Positions 1 to 7,350 of a stretch of DNA of 7,913 nt are shown here, in pieces. The stretch is from an uncultured Collinsella sp. (GTDB lineage Bacteria; Actinomycetota; Coriobacteriia; Coriobacteriales; Coriobacteriaceae). Below the pieces are notes generated by a model, which ran no database searches, was not told where the DNA came from, and was given only the letters and a program-made list of their open reading frames with translations. The first letter of the stretch is position 1. Each line of letters opens with the position of its first letter. Position numbers and translations under genes: made by a program. The stretch lies in assembly GCA_900544465.1 (NCBI GenBank), contig UQVT01000086.1, positions 1 through 7,913 on the forward strand, in the 5' to 3' direction.

Positions 1-1336
1 CATAGCCCGAGAACTCATCGAACGAAGAGCAGGCAGGAGAAAGTAAGATCACGTCGCCACGGCTCGACAGCGAACGGGCGACGTCCACGGCATCGCGCAG
101 GTCATCCGCCTGGGCGATATCCACGTCACCATCGACATCGGCCTCGTCCATAGCGGCGGTAAAGCGCTCGCGCGCATCGCCAAAGCAAACGACCGAGCGC
201 ACGTTGTCCATAACGACGCGGGCAAAGTCCGCAAGCGGCGTACCCTTATCGTGGCCGCCGAGCAGCAAAATCACATCGTCGTCGGGAAACGCCGTCAGGG
301 CCTTTTCGACTGCATCGGTGTTCGTTGCCTTGGAATCGTTGACGTAGCGCACGCCATCGATCTCGCCACAGGGCTCAACGCGGTGCTCCAGCGGCTGGAA
401 CGATGCCAAACCACGGCAAATGCCCTCGGGATCGGCGCCGACGGCCAAAGCAGCCGTGGCAGCACATAGGGCATTGATGACATTGTGATGGCCCGAGATC
501 TTGAGCTCGGAAGTGGCGACAAGCTGAGTCTCGACGCCCTTCAGGCGGACGACCAACTTGCCGTCGCGCACAAAGGCGGCGTCTGCACCCTCGGGCTCGT
601 CAAAAGCGACCTTGCAGATGCGGCGGCCCGGCATGTAGATGTACTCATCGAACTCATGGATGCCGGCATCCTCAACGTCGATAACCACGAGGTCGTCGTC
701 GACCATATTCTCGAACAACTTGATCTTGGCAAGCGCATAGTTCTTGTGGCTCTTGTGCCAGCCCAGGTGGTCGGGCGTGATGTTGAGCAGCACCGCCACG
801 CGAGGATGAAGCTCGGCGGTCGTAGCAATCTGATAACTCGACAGCTCGGCCACAAACCACTCATTATGTGCGCGGCCGTCGATCTCGTTCACGGGCGGCT
901 CACCGATATTGCCGACGGCCACGCTGGCTTCACCGGCGGCCTTGAGCAGATAATCAGTCAGCGACGTGGTAGTTGTCTTGCCGTTGGTGCCCGTGATGGC
1001 AATCCAATTTTGGGGAGACAAGCGATAGGCAAACTCGGGCTCGCCCATAATCTGAGCGGCATGCTCACGCCCCGCCTTAAAGAAGGACGAGAACTCCGAA
1101 ATACCCGGGCATGTCACGCACACGTCATAGGCGCCCTCGACCTGTTCGGCCCCATAGACAAACGACGCACCAGCAGCCTCGAGCGCACGCGTGGCGTGAT
1201 TGGGCTCAGAGGTGCCGCCGCCATACACGGTAACGGCGCTTACGCGCTCGGGATGTGCCAGCGCCCAGCGGGCGACATCGAGACCGGATTTGCCCTGACC
1301 CAAAACGAGCAGGCTAAAGACATCAGCAAGAGGCAT
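1..1336 (-). CDS. murD: UDP-N-acetylmuramoylalanine--D-glutamate ligase MurD (3' end cut by window edge)
   Basis: This is cytoplasmic MurD, the ATP-dependent ligase that adds D-glutamate to UDP-MurNAc-L-Ala. My own translation from the ATG at 1336 stays open for 445 codons to the window edge. Visible signs: N-terminal nucleotide-fold motif VLGQGKSG (11-18), Mur-ligase P-loop ITGTNGKTTTT (114-124), ELSSYQ (164-169), NITPDHLGWH with the conserved His (185-194), the likely carbamylated Lys in ALAKIKLFEN (K204), SGHHNVINAL (281-290), EHRVE with the conserved Arg (R319), VNDSKATNTDA (332-342) and LLSPACSSFDEF near the C terminus (431-442). Family members are about 450-480 residues, so only about 10-35 residues should be missing. 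The start lies 9 nt after the mraY stop and in the same frame; only a weak purine stretch (GGGATAG, inside the mraY end) could serve as ribosome binding site, so coupled translation is likely. Function is near certain; the end is not visible. Confidence 0.96.
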   Translation of the reverse strand, partial: MPLADVFSLLVLGQGKSGLDVARWALAHPERVSAVTVYGGGTSEPNHATRALEAAGASFVYGAEQVEGAYDVCVTCPGISEFSSFFKAGREHAAQIMGEPEFAYRLSPQNWIAITGTNGKTTTTSLTDYLLKAAGEASVAVGNIGEPPVNEIDGRAHNEWFVAELSSYQIATTAELHPRVAVLLNITPDHLGWHKSHKNYALAKIKLFENMVDDDLVVIDVEDAGIHEFDEYIYMPGRRICKVAFDEPEGADAAFVRDGKLVVRLKGVETQLVATSELKISGHHNVINALCAATAALAVGADPEGICRGLASFQPLEHRVEPCGEIDGVRYVNDSKATNTDAVEKALTAFPDDDVILLLGGHDKGTPLADFARVVMDNVRSVVCFGDARERFTAAMDEADVDGDVDIAQADDLRDAVDVARSLSSRGDVILLSPACSSFDEFSGY

Positions 1337-1345
1337 GAAAGACCA

Positions 1346-2365
1346 CTATCCCAACTGGAAGAACAAAGCAAGGCCAACGGCACCAAAGGCCGCAGCGATA
1401 ATCCAAAAACGGATGACGACCTTGGTCTCGGCCCAGCCCTTCTTTTCGAAATGATGATGGATGGGCGCCATAAGGAAGACGCGCTTGTGCGTAAAGTGGA
1501 AGTAGACAACCTGAATCATGACCGACAGGGTCTCAACGATAAACAGGCCGCCGATGATGAGGGAGACGACCTCGGTGTTGGTCATGATGGACGTGCAGGC
1601 AAACGCGGCGCCCAGGGCAAGCGAGCCGGTATCGCCCATAAAGATGCTCGCCGGATAGCAGTTGAACCACAGAAAGCCCAAGCAGGCACCGGCACACGCG
1701 GTGCAGAAGATGGACAGGTTCACGTCTCCGTGTAAAAACGCCATGGCAGCCATGGCGAGCATGGCGATCATGGAGGTGCCGCCAGCAAGACCGTCAAGGC
1801 CATCGGTCAGGTTCACGGCATTAGAAAGACCGGCGATCATCAGCCAGCAAAAGACAACGTAGAGCCACGGGAACGAAAGGCCGCAGATGGTGGTCGAAAG
1901 AACACCGAGGTCAATCGTCAGGCCGCCGGGAAAACGAATCTCGGGGGCGACGCCGCACCAGTTGACGGCAAGTACCGTAAAGGTGACACAGATAATGGTT
2001 AGGCCGATCATCTTGGCATGAGGCGTCAGACCGAGCGAGCGCCCGTGCGTAACGGAGGTCAGGTCGTCGATCAGGCCCAGCACGCCGGTCGCCAGCGTGG
2101 CGAGCAGCACGAGCACGAGCTCGGTGGTGAGCTTGCCCATCAGCAGGCAGGTCAGCGAGATCGCGACGAGGATGACAACGCCACCCATGGTGGGCGTTCC
2201 CTGCTTAACCAAATGACGCTTGGGGCCGTCGGCACGAACCTGCTGGCCGATACCCTCGACCTTGAGCAGCTTGATCCACCACGGCATGAGCAGCAGCGCA
2301 ATGGCAGCGGCGATGCCAAGCCCCAAAAAAGCCTGATACGTTGGATACGAGGGATTGCCGAACAT
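1346..2365 (-). CDS. mraY: Phospho-N-acetylmuramoyl-pentapeptide transferase MraY
   Basis: This is the integral membrane enzyme that moves phospho-MurNAc-pentapeptide from UDP to undecaprenyl phosphate, making lipid I. The 339-residue protein is in the usual range (about 320-360). Family motifs appear in order: GPKRHLVKQGTPTMGG (47-62), the magnesium-binding Asp pair in LGLIDDLTS (D100, D101), NAVNLTDGLDGLAGG (182-196), FMGDTGSLALG (242-252) and the histidine motif MAPIHHHFEKKGW (299-311), followed by VIRFWII. Many hydrophobic segments alternate with these loops, as expected for a protein of about ten helices. The ATG is 3 nt after the murF stop (TAG CCC ATG). A GGAAGG sits about 13 nt upstream inside the murF end, rather far, so translational coupling to murF is likely. 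No key residue appears to be missing. Confidence 0.98.
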   Translation of the reverse strand: MFGNPSYPTYQAFLGLGIAAAIALLLMPWWIKLLKVEGIGQQVRADGPKRHLVKQGTPTMGGVVILVAISLTCLLMGKLTTELVLVLLATLATGVLGLIDDLTSVTHGRSLGLTPHAKMIGLTIICVTFTVLAVNWCGVAPEIRFPGGLTIDLGVLSTTICGLSFPWLYVVFCWLMIAGLSNAVNLTDGLDGLAGGTSMIAMLAMAAMAFLHGDVNLSIFCTACAGACLGFLWFNCYPASIFMGDTGSLALGAAFACTSIMTNTEVVSLIIGGLFIVETLSVMIQVVYFHFTHKRVFLMAPIHHHFEKKGWAETKVVIRFWIIAAAFGAVGLALFFQLG

Positions 2366-2368
2366 GGG

Positions 2369-3793
2369 CTAGCACACACCTTCCACAAAGCGGTCGAGCT
2401 CAACAAAACGGGAACCCTTGACCAGTACAACATCATGTTTTTCAAGCGCGCCGCCCATGCGGTCGAGCACCTGCTGATAATCGGAGAACACCTGGATGCG
2501 GTCCTCGTCCATGCCCATCATGCGCGCGGCATCGGCCATAAGCTGGGCCAGCTCACCACCCACGCACGCCAGCATGTCGAGCTTCTTGGCGGCGGCATAG
2601 GCGCCCACGAGCTCATGCATGCGAGGAGCCTCATCGCCCATCTCGCCCATCTCGCCCAGGATCGCCATGCGAGACCCCGTGCACGAAAGCGAGCACAGCA
2701 GATCGAGGCCAGCAGCCATGGATTCGGCACTGGCGTTATAGGAATCGTCGATGACGCGGGCACCGCTCTTGGCGCGCTTGATCTCTTGGCGGTGACCGGT
2801 GATCGTGAGGCCCCTAAAGGCAGCATCGATCTGCTCGGGCGTCACGCCCAGGCGATAGGCAACCGCGGCGGCCTTAACGGCATTTGGGACGGACTGCACG
2901 CCGGGGATGGCAAGCATGGTATCGATTGTCTCGCCCTGACCAAAATCGAGCGTAAAGACCGGACGGCCCTCGTCATCAACTCGAACGTCGCGGGCACGGA
3001 CCTCATCATCGTCCGAGACGCCGGCCAGCATCACGTCGATACCAGCAGGCTGGGCGAACGTATCGCGAATGAACGGCGTAAAGTCGTCCTCGCCGCCCAA
3101 AACCAGCAGCGGCAAGAAGTCGCCAGCGGCGCACATACCCTGGACAATCTCGGCCTTAGCGCGGGCGATGTTCTCGCGGCTACCCAAAATGCCGATATGA
3201 GAGGTACCAATCTTGCTCACGATGGCAAGGTTGGGATTGGCGGACTGGGACAGGCGCTCGATCTCGTGGAAATGGTTCATGCCCATCTCGAGCACCAGGA
3301 CCTCGGTATCGGCCGGAGCGGAAAGCACCGTGAGTGGCATGCCGATCAGGTTATTGAAATTGCCCTTGGTGGCCCAGACACGATAGCGCTTGGCGAGCAC
3401 AGCGGCGAGCACGTCCTTGGTCGTCGTCTTGCCGATGGAACCGGTAATACCAACGACCAGGCAGCCAAGCTCCAGACGGTACGTGTGCGCCAAACGCAGC
3501 AGAAACTCCTCGGGATCATCGGTCAGCAAGATGGCACAGCCCTTGTCCTGCGCCAGCGAGACCAGCTCGGCCTCGGGCTCACGCGTCATCACGACGGCGC
3601 CGGCACCCGACTGGACGGCACGGGAAGCAAAATCATTGCCGTCGACGTTTTCACCGGGAAAGGCGACGAAAATCGTCCCTTCCTCGACCTGGCGCGAGTC
3701 GATAACGCACCCGCGGCATACCCGATCGGCTTCTCCCGTCACGGTTCGGGCCCCTGTTGCGGCCGCGAGGTTGTTGACGGCGATCTCTATCAT
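2369..3793 (-). CDS. murF: UDP-N-acetylmuramoyl-tripeptide--D-alanyl-D-alanine ligase MurF
   Basis: This is the cytoplasmic Mur ligase that adds the D-Ala-D-Ala dipeptide to the UDP-MurNAc-tripeptide. At 474 residues it is typical in length. Seen in order: the N-terminal substrate-binding domain with DSRQVEEGTIFVAFPGEN (32-49), the P-loop GITGSIGKTTTKD (115-127), GNFNNLIGMPLTVL (144-157), LEMGMNHFHEI with the conserved Glu (E169), GTSHIG with the conserved His (H199), the C-terminal-domain motif IDDSYNASAESM (348-359), LGEMGEMGDEA (379-389) and VLVKGSRFVELD near the end (456-467). The usual G-x-HN-x-x-N motif reads GVQSVPNAVKAA (298-309), keeping the Asn (N304) but replacing the His by Ser. 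The start is well supported by AGGGGAG 5 nt upstream. The gene follows ftsI after 127 nt and is 3 nt ahead of mraY. No murE lies between ftsI and murF. Confidence 0.97.
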   Translation of the reverse strand: MIEIAVNNLAAATGARTVTGEADRVCRGCVIDSRQVEEGTIFVAFPGENVDGNDFASRAVQSGAGAVVMTREPEAELVSLAQDKGCAILLTDDPEEFLLRLAHTYRLELGCLVVGITGSIGKTTTKDVLAAVLAKRYRVWATKGNFNNLIGMPLTVLSAPADTEVLVLEMGMNHFHEIERLSQSANPNLAIVSKIGTSHIGILGSRENIARAKAEIVQGMCAAGDFLPLLVLGGEDDFTPFIRDTFAQPAGIDVMLAGVSDDDEVRARDVRVDDEGRPVFTLDFGQGETIDTMLAIPGVQSVPNAVKAAAVAYRLGVTPEQIDAAFRGLTITGHRQEIKRAKSGARVIDDSYNASAESMAAGLDLLCSLSCTGSRMAILGEMGEMGDEAPRMHELVGAYAAAKKLDMLACVGGELAQLMADAARMMGMDEDRIQVFSDYQQVLDRMGGALEKHDVVLVKGSRFVELDRFVEGVC

Positions 3794-3798
3794 TGCAG

Positions 3799-3805
3799 CT
3801 CCCCT
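3799..3805 (-). promoter_or_regulatory. Ribosome binding site of murF
   Basis: AGGGGAG lies 5 nt before the murF ATG, one of the best Shine-Dalgarno matches in the window. It fixes the murF start and means murF can be initiated without coupling to ftsI, unlike mraY and murD downstream. Confidence 0.8.
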
Positions 3806-3841
3806 GTAAACCTAATAATGCTATCGGCGTATTGTATCCCA

Positions 3842-3861
3842 GCGCCGCGCATGCGTGGTGC
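3842..3861. repeat. Imperfect 20-bp palindrome between ftsI and murF
   Basis: GCGCCGCGCATGCGTGGTGC reads as an inverted repeat centred on GCATGC (centre 3851/3852), with 16 of 20 positions symmetric. The four unsymmetric positions would be G-T pairs on the plus strand but A-C mismatches in the minus-strand transcript. It has no loop, so it fits a protein-binding site on DNA better than an RNA hairpin. It lies upstream of the TACAAT hexamer, where a -35 element would be. GC-rich composition makes short palindromes easy by chance. Confidence 0.4.
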
Positions 3862-3920
3862 AGGGCATGTGAACACCCCTCATATGGGACAACAAACCAC
3901 GCCCCAAAGATTGTAACCCC

Positions 3921-5786
3921 CTACTTCGTGTGCGGGATACCCAGCACGTCGAGCGCGTTGGCCATAATGGACTGGAACGGCACCGCAGCGGCATCTGAGC
4001 CGCTCGGCGTTCCGTCGAGCGTGATATAGCACAGCACCTTGGGCGATTGTGCCGGTGCAAAACCCATAAAGGACGACATGTAGTTCTCCTTGAGGTAGCC
4101 GCCGTTCTCGTCGGCACGTTCGGCCGTACCGGTCTTACCCGCCACGTCATAGCCGTCAACCGCGCCGCCAACGCCCGTTCCCTCGGACACGACCGTCTGC
4201 ATGCACGATGTCACCTGGGATGCGGCGTCCTCCGAAATCGCGCGCTCGCCTTCGCCCCAGTCCTTCTCGTCGCCTTTGCTGGACTTATAGAAGTGCGGGG
4301 TCATCATCACGCCGCCGTTGGCGATGCCGCCCACGGCACGTGCGATCTCAATCGGCGAGACGGACAGCGCCTGTCCAAAGCTCATCGAACCCAGCGTGGC
4401 GCCGTCATACTGGTCACGCTCCTTGACGATGCCCAGGCTCTCGCCCGGAAAATCGACACCGGAGCTGTGACCTATGCCCCACTTGTCCACATAGGCGGCA
4501 AAGTCATCCGCACCGATCTTGCGCCCCACCAGGACAAAGCCCACGTTGGACGAACGGCGCATCATCTCGCGCACATCCATGGTCATGGCATAGTCGCGCT
4601 TGTCGGCATCGGTGACGGTATCGTCACCCACCTTGATGCTCGCCGGCACCTCAAACGACGTACTCGATCGCACGACGCCCAAGTCGAAGCCGGCGCCCGC
4701 CACGAGCGTCTTAAAGACCGAGCCGGGCTCGTAGGCGTCGGTGACCAGGCGCAAGTTCATATCCTCGGTCTTGGCGTTTTCCAGATCGGTCTGGTCGTAG
4801 GTCGGGTACGAGCAGGCGGCGAGAATTTCACCAGTCGTGGGGTCGGTGACCAAAGCCGAGCCGTTCTTGGCCTTTGTCTTCTCGACAGCCTCCGCCAAAG
4901 CATCCTCAGCCGCTCGCTGCATATTGACGTCGAGCGTCGTCACGATGTCAACGCCGTCGACCGCAGCCACCTTTTTATAGGCACCGCCCGCGATATAGCT
5001 GCCGTCCCTCGCGCGCTCGCGCACGAGGGTACCATTCGTGCCGGTCAGAAGATTGTTGTATTGCTTTTCGAGACCCGTCAAGCCGTCGTTGTCTACATTC
5101 ACTACACCCAGCACCTGCGATGCCAGATTGCCGTATGGATATACGCGCTTCATGGCCTGCTCAAAAAGCACGCCGGGCAGGTTCTTCTTCTCCAGCGCCG
5201 CAGCATCGTCTTCGTCCACCTGGCGCTTGATATACACCCAGGTGCCATCGGACTCGACGAGCTTGCGGCAGGTCTTTTTATCGATTCCAGTTGCCTTGAC
5301 CAGCGCCGACACCGTCTTGTCAACATCCTCGACAAGCTGCGGGTTCACGGCGATGTTGCGACATTCGACCGACGACGCCAGCACGTTACCGTTGCGGTCG
5401 TAGATGGTGCCGCGCTTGGCATAGAGGGTCTGTGCAAGCAGGCGGCGCGCATCGGCACGCTCGCGCAGTTTATCGGCTTCGACAATTTGATAGTCGGCAA
5501 GGCGAAAGACGCCCAAGCTCAAACCAAGCCCGATGAAGCCCATGATGGCTTTGCGGCGAGGCAGAGGCGTGCCTGTGAGCCATTCGGTCGACGAACTCTT
5601 GCGCGACCTGGTGTTATGCATTTGAGGGCCGTCCGAGCCGCGAAGTCGCGACGCCGGGTCGTTGCCACGGGACTGCCCGGCGTTGTAAGATTGCCGACCC
5701 GTTCCTTGATAACCAGAACGTCCCCGCGACGAGGGACGTCCAGAACCGCGGCCCCCATCGGAACCGCGGCGATAGTCATTTGTCAT
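3921..5786 (-). CDS. ftsI: Septal peptidoglycan transpeptidase FtsI (class B penicillin-binding protein) with Arg/Gly-rich N-terminal tail
   Basis: This is the class B transpeptidase that cross-links septal peptidoglycan with FtsW; it is membrane-anchored with the catalytic domain outside. The order in the 621 residues is: a low-complexity cytoplasmic tail rich in Arg, Gly, Ser and Gln (about 1-75), one transmembrane segment (about 80-97), the pedestal domain starting with the family motif AKRGTIYDRNGNVLA (123-137), then the penicillin-binding domain. The catalytic motifs are all present: SVFK with nucleophile S356 and K359, SSN (412-414) and KTGTAE (551-556). The protein ends about 70 residues after KTGT, with no PASTA repeats, unlike many Gram-positive PBP2x/SpoVD proteins. 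The start is 17 nt after the ftsL stop, with only a weak purine match upstream. A start at M56 is also conceivable but has no better ribosome binding site. Confidence 0.95.
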   Translation of the reverse strand: MTNDYRRGSDGGRGSGRPSSRGRSGYQGTGRQSYNAGQSRGNDPASRLRGSDGPQMHNTRSRKSSSTEWLTGTPLPRRKAIMGFIGLGLSLGVFRLADYQIVEADKLRERADARRLLAQTLYAKRGTIYDRNGNVLASSVECRNIAVNPQLVEDVDKTVSALVKATGIDKKTCRKLVESDGTWVYIKRQVDEDDAAALEKKNLPGVLFEQAMKRVYPYGNLASQVLGVVNVDNDGLTGLEKQYNNLLTGTNGTLVRERARDGSYIAGGAYKKVAAVDGVDIVTTLDVNMQRAAEDALAEAVEKTKAKNGSALVTDPTTGEILAACSYPTYDQTDLENAKTEDMNLRLVTDAYEPGSVFKTLVAGAGFDLGVVRSSTSFEVPASIKVGDDTVTDADKRDYAMTMDVREMMRRSSNVGFVLVGRKIGADDFAAYVDKWGIGHSSGVDFPGESLGIVKERDQYDGATLGSMSFGQALSVSPIEIARAVGGIANGGVMMTPHFYKSSKGDEKDWGEGERAISEDAASQVTSCMQTVVSEGTGVGGAVDGYDVAGKTGTAERADENGGYLKENYMSSFMGFAPAQSPKVLCYITLDGTPSGSDAAAVPFQSIMANALDVLGIPHTK

Positions 5787-5803
5787 ACTCAGCTACCGTC
5801 TTG

Positions 5804-6274
5804 CTACTGAGCGGTCGCGGTCGCGTTGGCGCCCGCGGCTGCATCCTGCGAAAAGTCAAGTGTAACGCTCTCGCTGGGCTCCACCATGCCATAAGCGCCC
5901 GCAAGGTCGCGAATGCGCGTGTCGGCGCCATAGACCGAATGCATGACCTCCAGGTCGGAGCTCTCATCGGTCGCCTTTTCGAGCGTGCTGGTAAGCTCGG
6001 CGTTGCTGTTGAGCACCTGGGCCGTAACGCCGGCGAGCGCCACGCGGGCGACGCCGATCGTCATGAAGATAGCCGCAATGATGCAAAACGTTTTAAGAAC
6101 GCTCATGAAAACCGGGCTTACCGCCTGGTTTGCCTGACGGCCCGCGCCCGTGTAGACATCAAAGCGCGGCGCGCGCTGCTCACGGGGAGCAACGGGGGCC
6201 TGCGGCGTCTCACGATAGGCGGGCATGGCGTTCATATCATAGGCGAGTGCTGCGCTTGAAGTGTTGTAGCCCAT
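5804..6274 (-). CDS. ftsL: FtsL-like bitopic cell division protein
   Basis: This is a 156-residue protein with the FtsL/DivIC architecture: a cytoplasmic N-terminal tail rich in Pro, Ala and Arg (1-53), one transmembrane helix (about 54-82), a coiled-coil-prone stretch (about 84-116), then the segment DTRIRDLAGAYGMVEPSESV (118-137), which matches the family pattern of an Arg-Ile pair followed by a Gly-Met-Val/x-Pro turn. The C terminus is a short Ala/Thr-rich tail (about 144-156). In known systems FtsL with DivIC/FtsB holds and activates the FtsW-FtsI synthase at the septum. FtsL proteins diverge strongly, so the name rests on topology and on the position between rsmH and ftsI. A DivIC/FtsB-type assignment cannot be excluded by sequence alone. 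The start is supported by GGGAGG 9 nt upstream. Confidence 0.85.
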   Translation of the reverse strand: MGYNTSSAALAYDMNAMPAYRETPQAPVAPREQRAPRFDVYTGAGRQANQAVSPVFMSVLKTFCIIAAIFMTIGVARVALAGVTAQVLNSNAELTSTLEKATDESSDLEVMHSVYGADTRIRDLAGAYGMVEPSESVTLDFSQDAAAGANATATAQ

Positions 6275-6283
6275 GATATGCCG

Positions 6284-6289
6284 CCTCCC
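6284..6289 (-). promoter_or_regulatory. Ribosome binding site of ftsL
   Basis: GGGAGG lies 9 nt before the ftsL ATG at 6274 and fixes that start. The rest of the 90-bp rsmH-ftsL gap (6275-6364) shows a TTGGAC hexamer (6348-6343, minus strand) but no matching -10, so I see no convincing promoter there. Confidence 0.7.
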
Positions 6290-6364
6290 ATCCCGAGTAC
6301 GTTGGTAGTGTGTTTAAGCTTCGTTTATGGTGCGAGCGGGAGGTCCAATATCGCGCGGTCGCGC

Positions 6365-7330
6365 CTACAGACGCTGCGCCACGCGGATTTTGGCTGATCT
6401 CGCCCGAGGGTTGCGCTCAACCTCATCAGGCTGGGCAACCAAGGGTTTGCGGGTGATGACCTTGAGTATCGGCACGTTGCCGCACACGCACACCGGAATC
6501 TCCGGCGGACACGTGCACCCCTGGCTCATCTCCTTAAAGTGGTTCTTTACGATACGGTCCTCGAGCGAGTGATACGAGATGACGCAGATACGTCCGCCCG
6601 GGTTGAGCCACCTGGTGGCGGCATCAAGCCCTCGTTCGAGCACATCGAGCTCGTGATTGACCTCGATGCGAATGGCCTGGAAACTTTTCTTGGCCGGGTG
6701 TCCGCCATGCCGACGAGCGGCAGCCGGGATACCCGCCTTGATGATCTCGACAAATTGGCCGGTGGTTTCGATCGGTTCTTGCTCGCGGCGGCGCACGATC
6801 TCGCGCGCGATCTGCGAGGCGAACTTCTCTTCTCCGTAGACGCGTAGAATCCGGGCGAGGTCGTGTTCGTTATAGGTGTTGATGACCTCAGCTGCGTTTA
6901 AGGTGTTATTACCCGGATCCATCCGCATGTCCAATGGGGCGTCCTCGTTATACGAAAAGCCCCTGCCAGGGATATCGAGTTGCGGTGACGAAACGCCCAA
7001 ATCGAACAGGAAGCCATCGACCCCGGGCACCTCGGCCGAGCAAAGCAGCTCGTCCAAGTCGCCGAAGTTGCCCTTCAGCAGCTGGTGCGGAACGCCGGGA
7101 ACCTCGCGGTCCAGACGGGCACCAGCGGCCTCGAGGGCCATGTCGTCCTGATCGACGCCGAGCAAAAGGCCCGTCTCCCCCACCTGCGCGGCCATCTTTA
7201 CCGAATGGCCGGCACCGCCAAGGGTGCAATCGCAGACAACGGAGCCGCTCTTTAGCCGCAGCGACTCAAGCACTTCGCCGAGCATGACAGGTTCATGCCG
7301 ATATTCTTGTGTCAAGATCCCACGCTCCAT
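6365..7330 (-). CDS. rsmH: 16S rRNA (cytosine(1402)-N(4))-methyltransferase RsmH (MraW)
   Basis: This SAM-dependent enzyme methylates N4 of C1402 in the ribosomal decoding centre. The 321 residues are typical in length. Motifs seen: HEPVML at the N terminus (12-17), the SAM-binding loop DCTLGGAGHS (34-43), the acidic strand end GVDQDD (58-63), FDLGVSSPQLD (109-119), RGFSYNEDAPLDMRMD (123-138), FQAIRIEVNHEL (217-228), ISYHSLEDRIVKNHF (251-265), and the C-terminal NPRARSAKIRVAQRL (307-321). A cysteine cluster C-x-C-x6-C-x-C (272-283), which I recall from many Gram-positive RsmH proteins, is also present. The ATG is 20 nt after the mraZ stop; the upstream sequence has only a modest purine signal. 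The ATG fits the family N terminus, although a TTG five codons further in cannot be excluded. Confidence 0.98.
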   Translation of the reverse strand: MERGILTQEYRHEPVMLGEVLESLRLKSGSVVCDCTLGGAGHSVKMAAQVGETGLLLGVDQDDMALEAAGARLDREVPGVPHQLLKGNFGDLDELLCSAEVPGVDGFLFDLGVSSPQLDIPGRGFSYNEDAPLDMRMDPGNNTLNAAEVINTYNEHDLARILRVYGEEKFASQIAREIVRRREQEPIETTGQFVEIIKAGIPAAARRHGGHPAKKSFQAIRIEVNHELDVLERGLDAATRWLNPGGRICVISYHSLEDRIVKNHFKEMSQGCTCPPEIPVCVCGNVPILKVITRKPLVAQPDEVERNPRARSAKIRVAQRL

Positions 7331-7350
7331 CCGTTACCCGTGCCTTGCCC

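Larger units (their letters stand above)
3794..3920 (-). other. ftsI-murF intergenic region (murE position)
   Basis: This 127-bp gap is the longest intergenic gap inside the cluster. It contains no credible gene. It holds the murF ribosome binding site, an imperfect palindrome at 3842-3861, and a lone TACAAT hexamer (3836-3831 read on the minus strand) without a recognisable -35 at 17 bp. A regulated internal promoter or RNA processing site is possible, but the sequence does not show one clearly. In many bacteria murE occupies this place. Confidence 0.5.

Noticed and set aside
485..1735. A 416-codon plus-strand frame opposite murD and mraY
   Set aside because: It runs opposite conserved Mur ligase and MraY motifs; composition is typical of an antisense frame.
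3861..3880. Imperfect inverted repeat AGGGG...CCCT after ftsI as a terminator
   Set aside because: The stem is short with bulges and no U-run follows in the direction of transcription.
2018..3916. A 632-codon open frame on the plus strand across mraY and murF
   Set aside because: It is antisense to two unmistakable genes, its product is His/Gln/Arg/Ala-rich low-complexity with no motif, and GC-rich third positions commonly open such frames. That murF and mraY share a frame explains its length.
5641..5652. CGCGA-AG-TCGCG inverted repeat within ftsI
   Set aside because: It lies in Arg/Ser codons of the low-complexity tail and is expected from GC-rich codon composition.
4047..5810. A 587-codon open frame on the plus strand opposite ftsI
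   Set aside because: It is an antisense shadow of a gene with all penicillin-binding motifs; no domain and no ribosome binding site are recognisable.
6343..6348. TTGGAC as a -35 element for an internal ftsL promoter
   Set aside because: No TATAAT-like hexamer lies 16-18 bp downstream; the best candidate matches at only three positions.
6350..6364. GCGCG-rich inverted repeat just after rsmH as a terminator
   Set aside because: The feasible stem is 4 bp with no U-run, and the next gene follows within 90 nt in the same direction.
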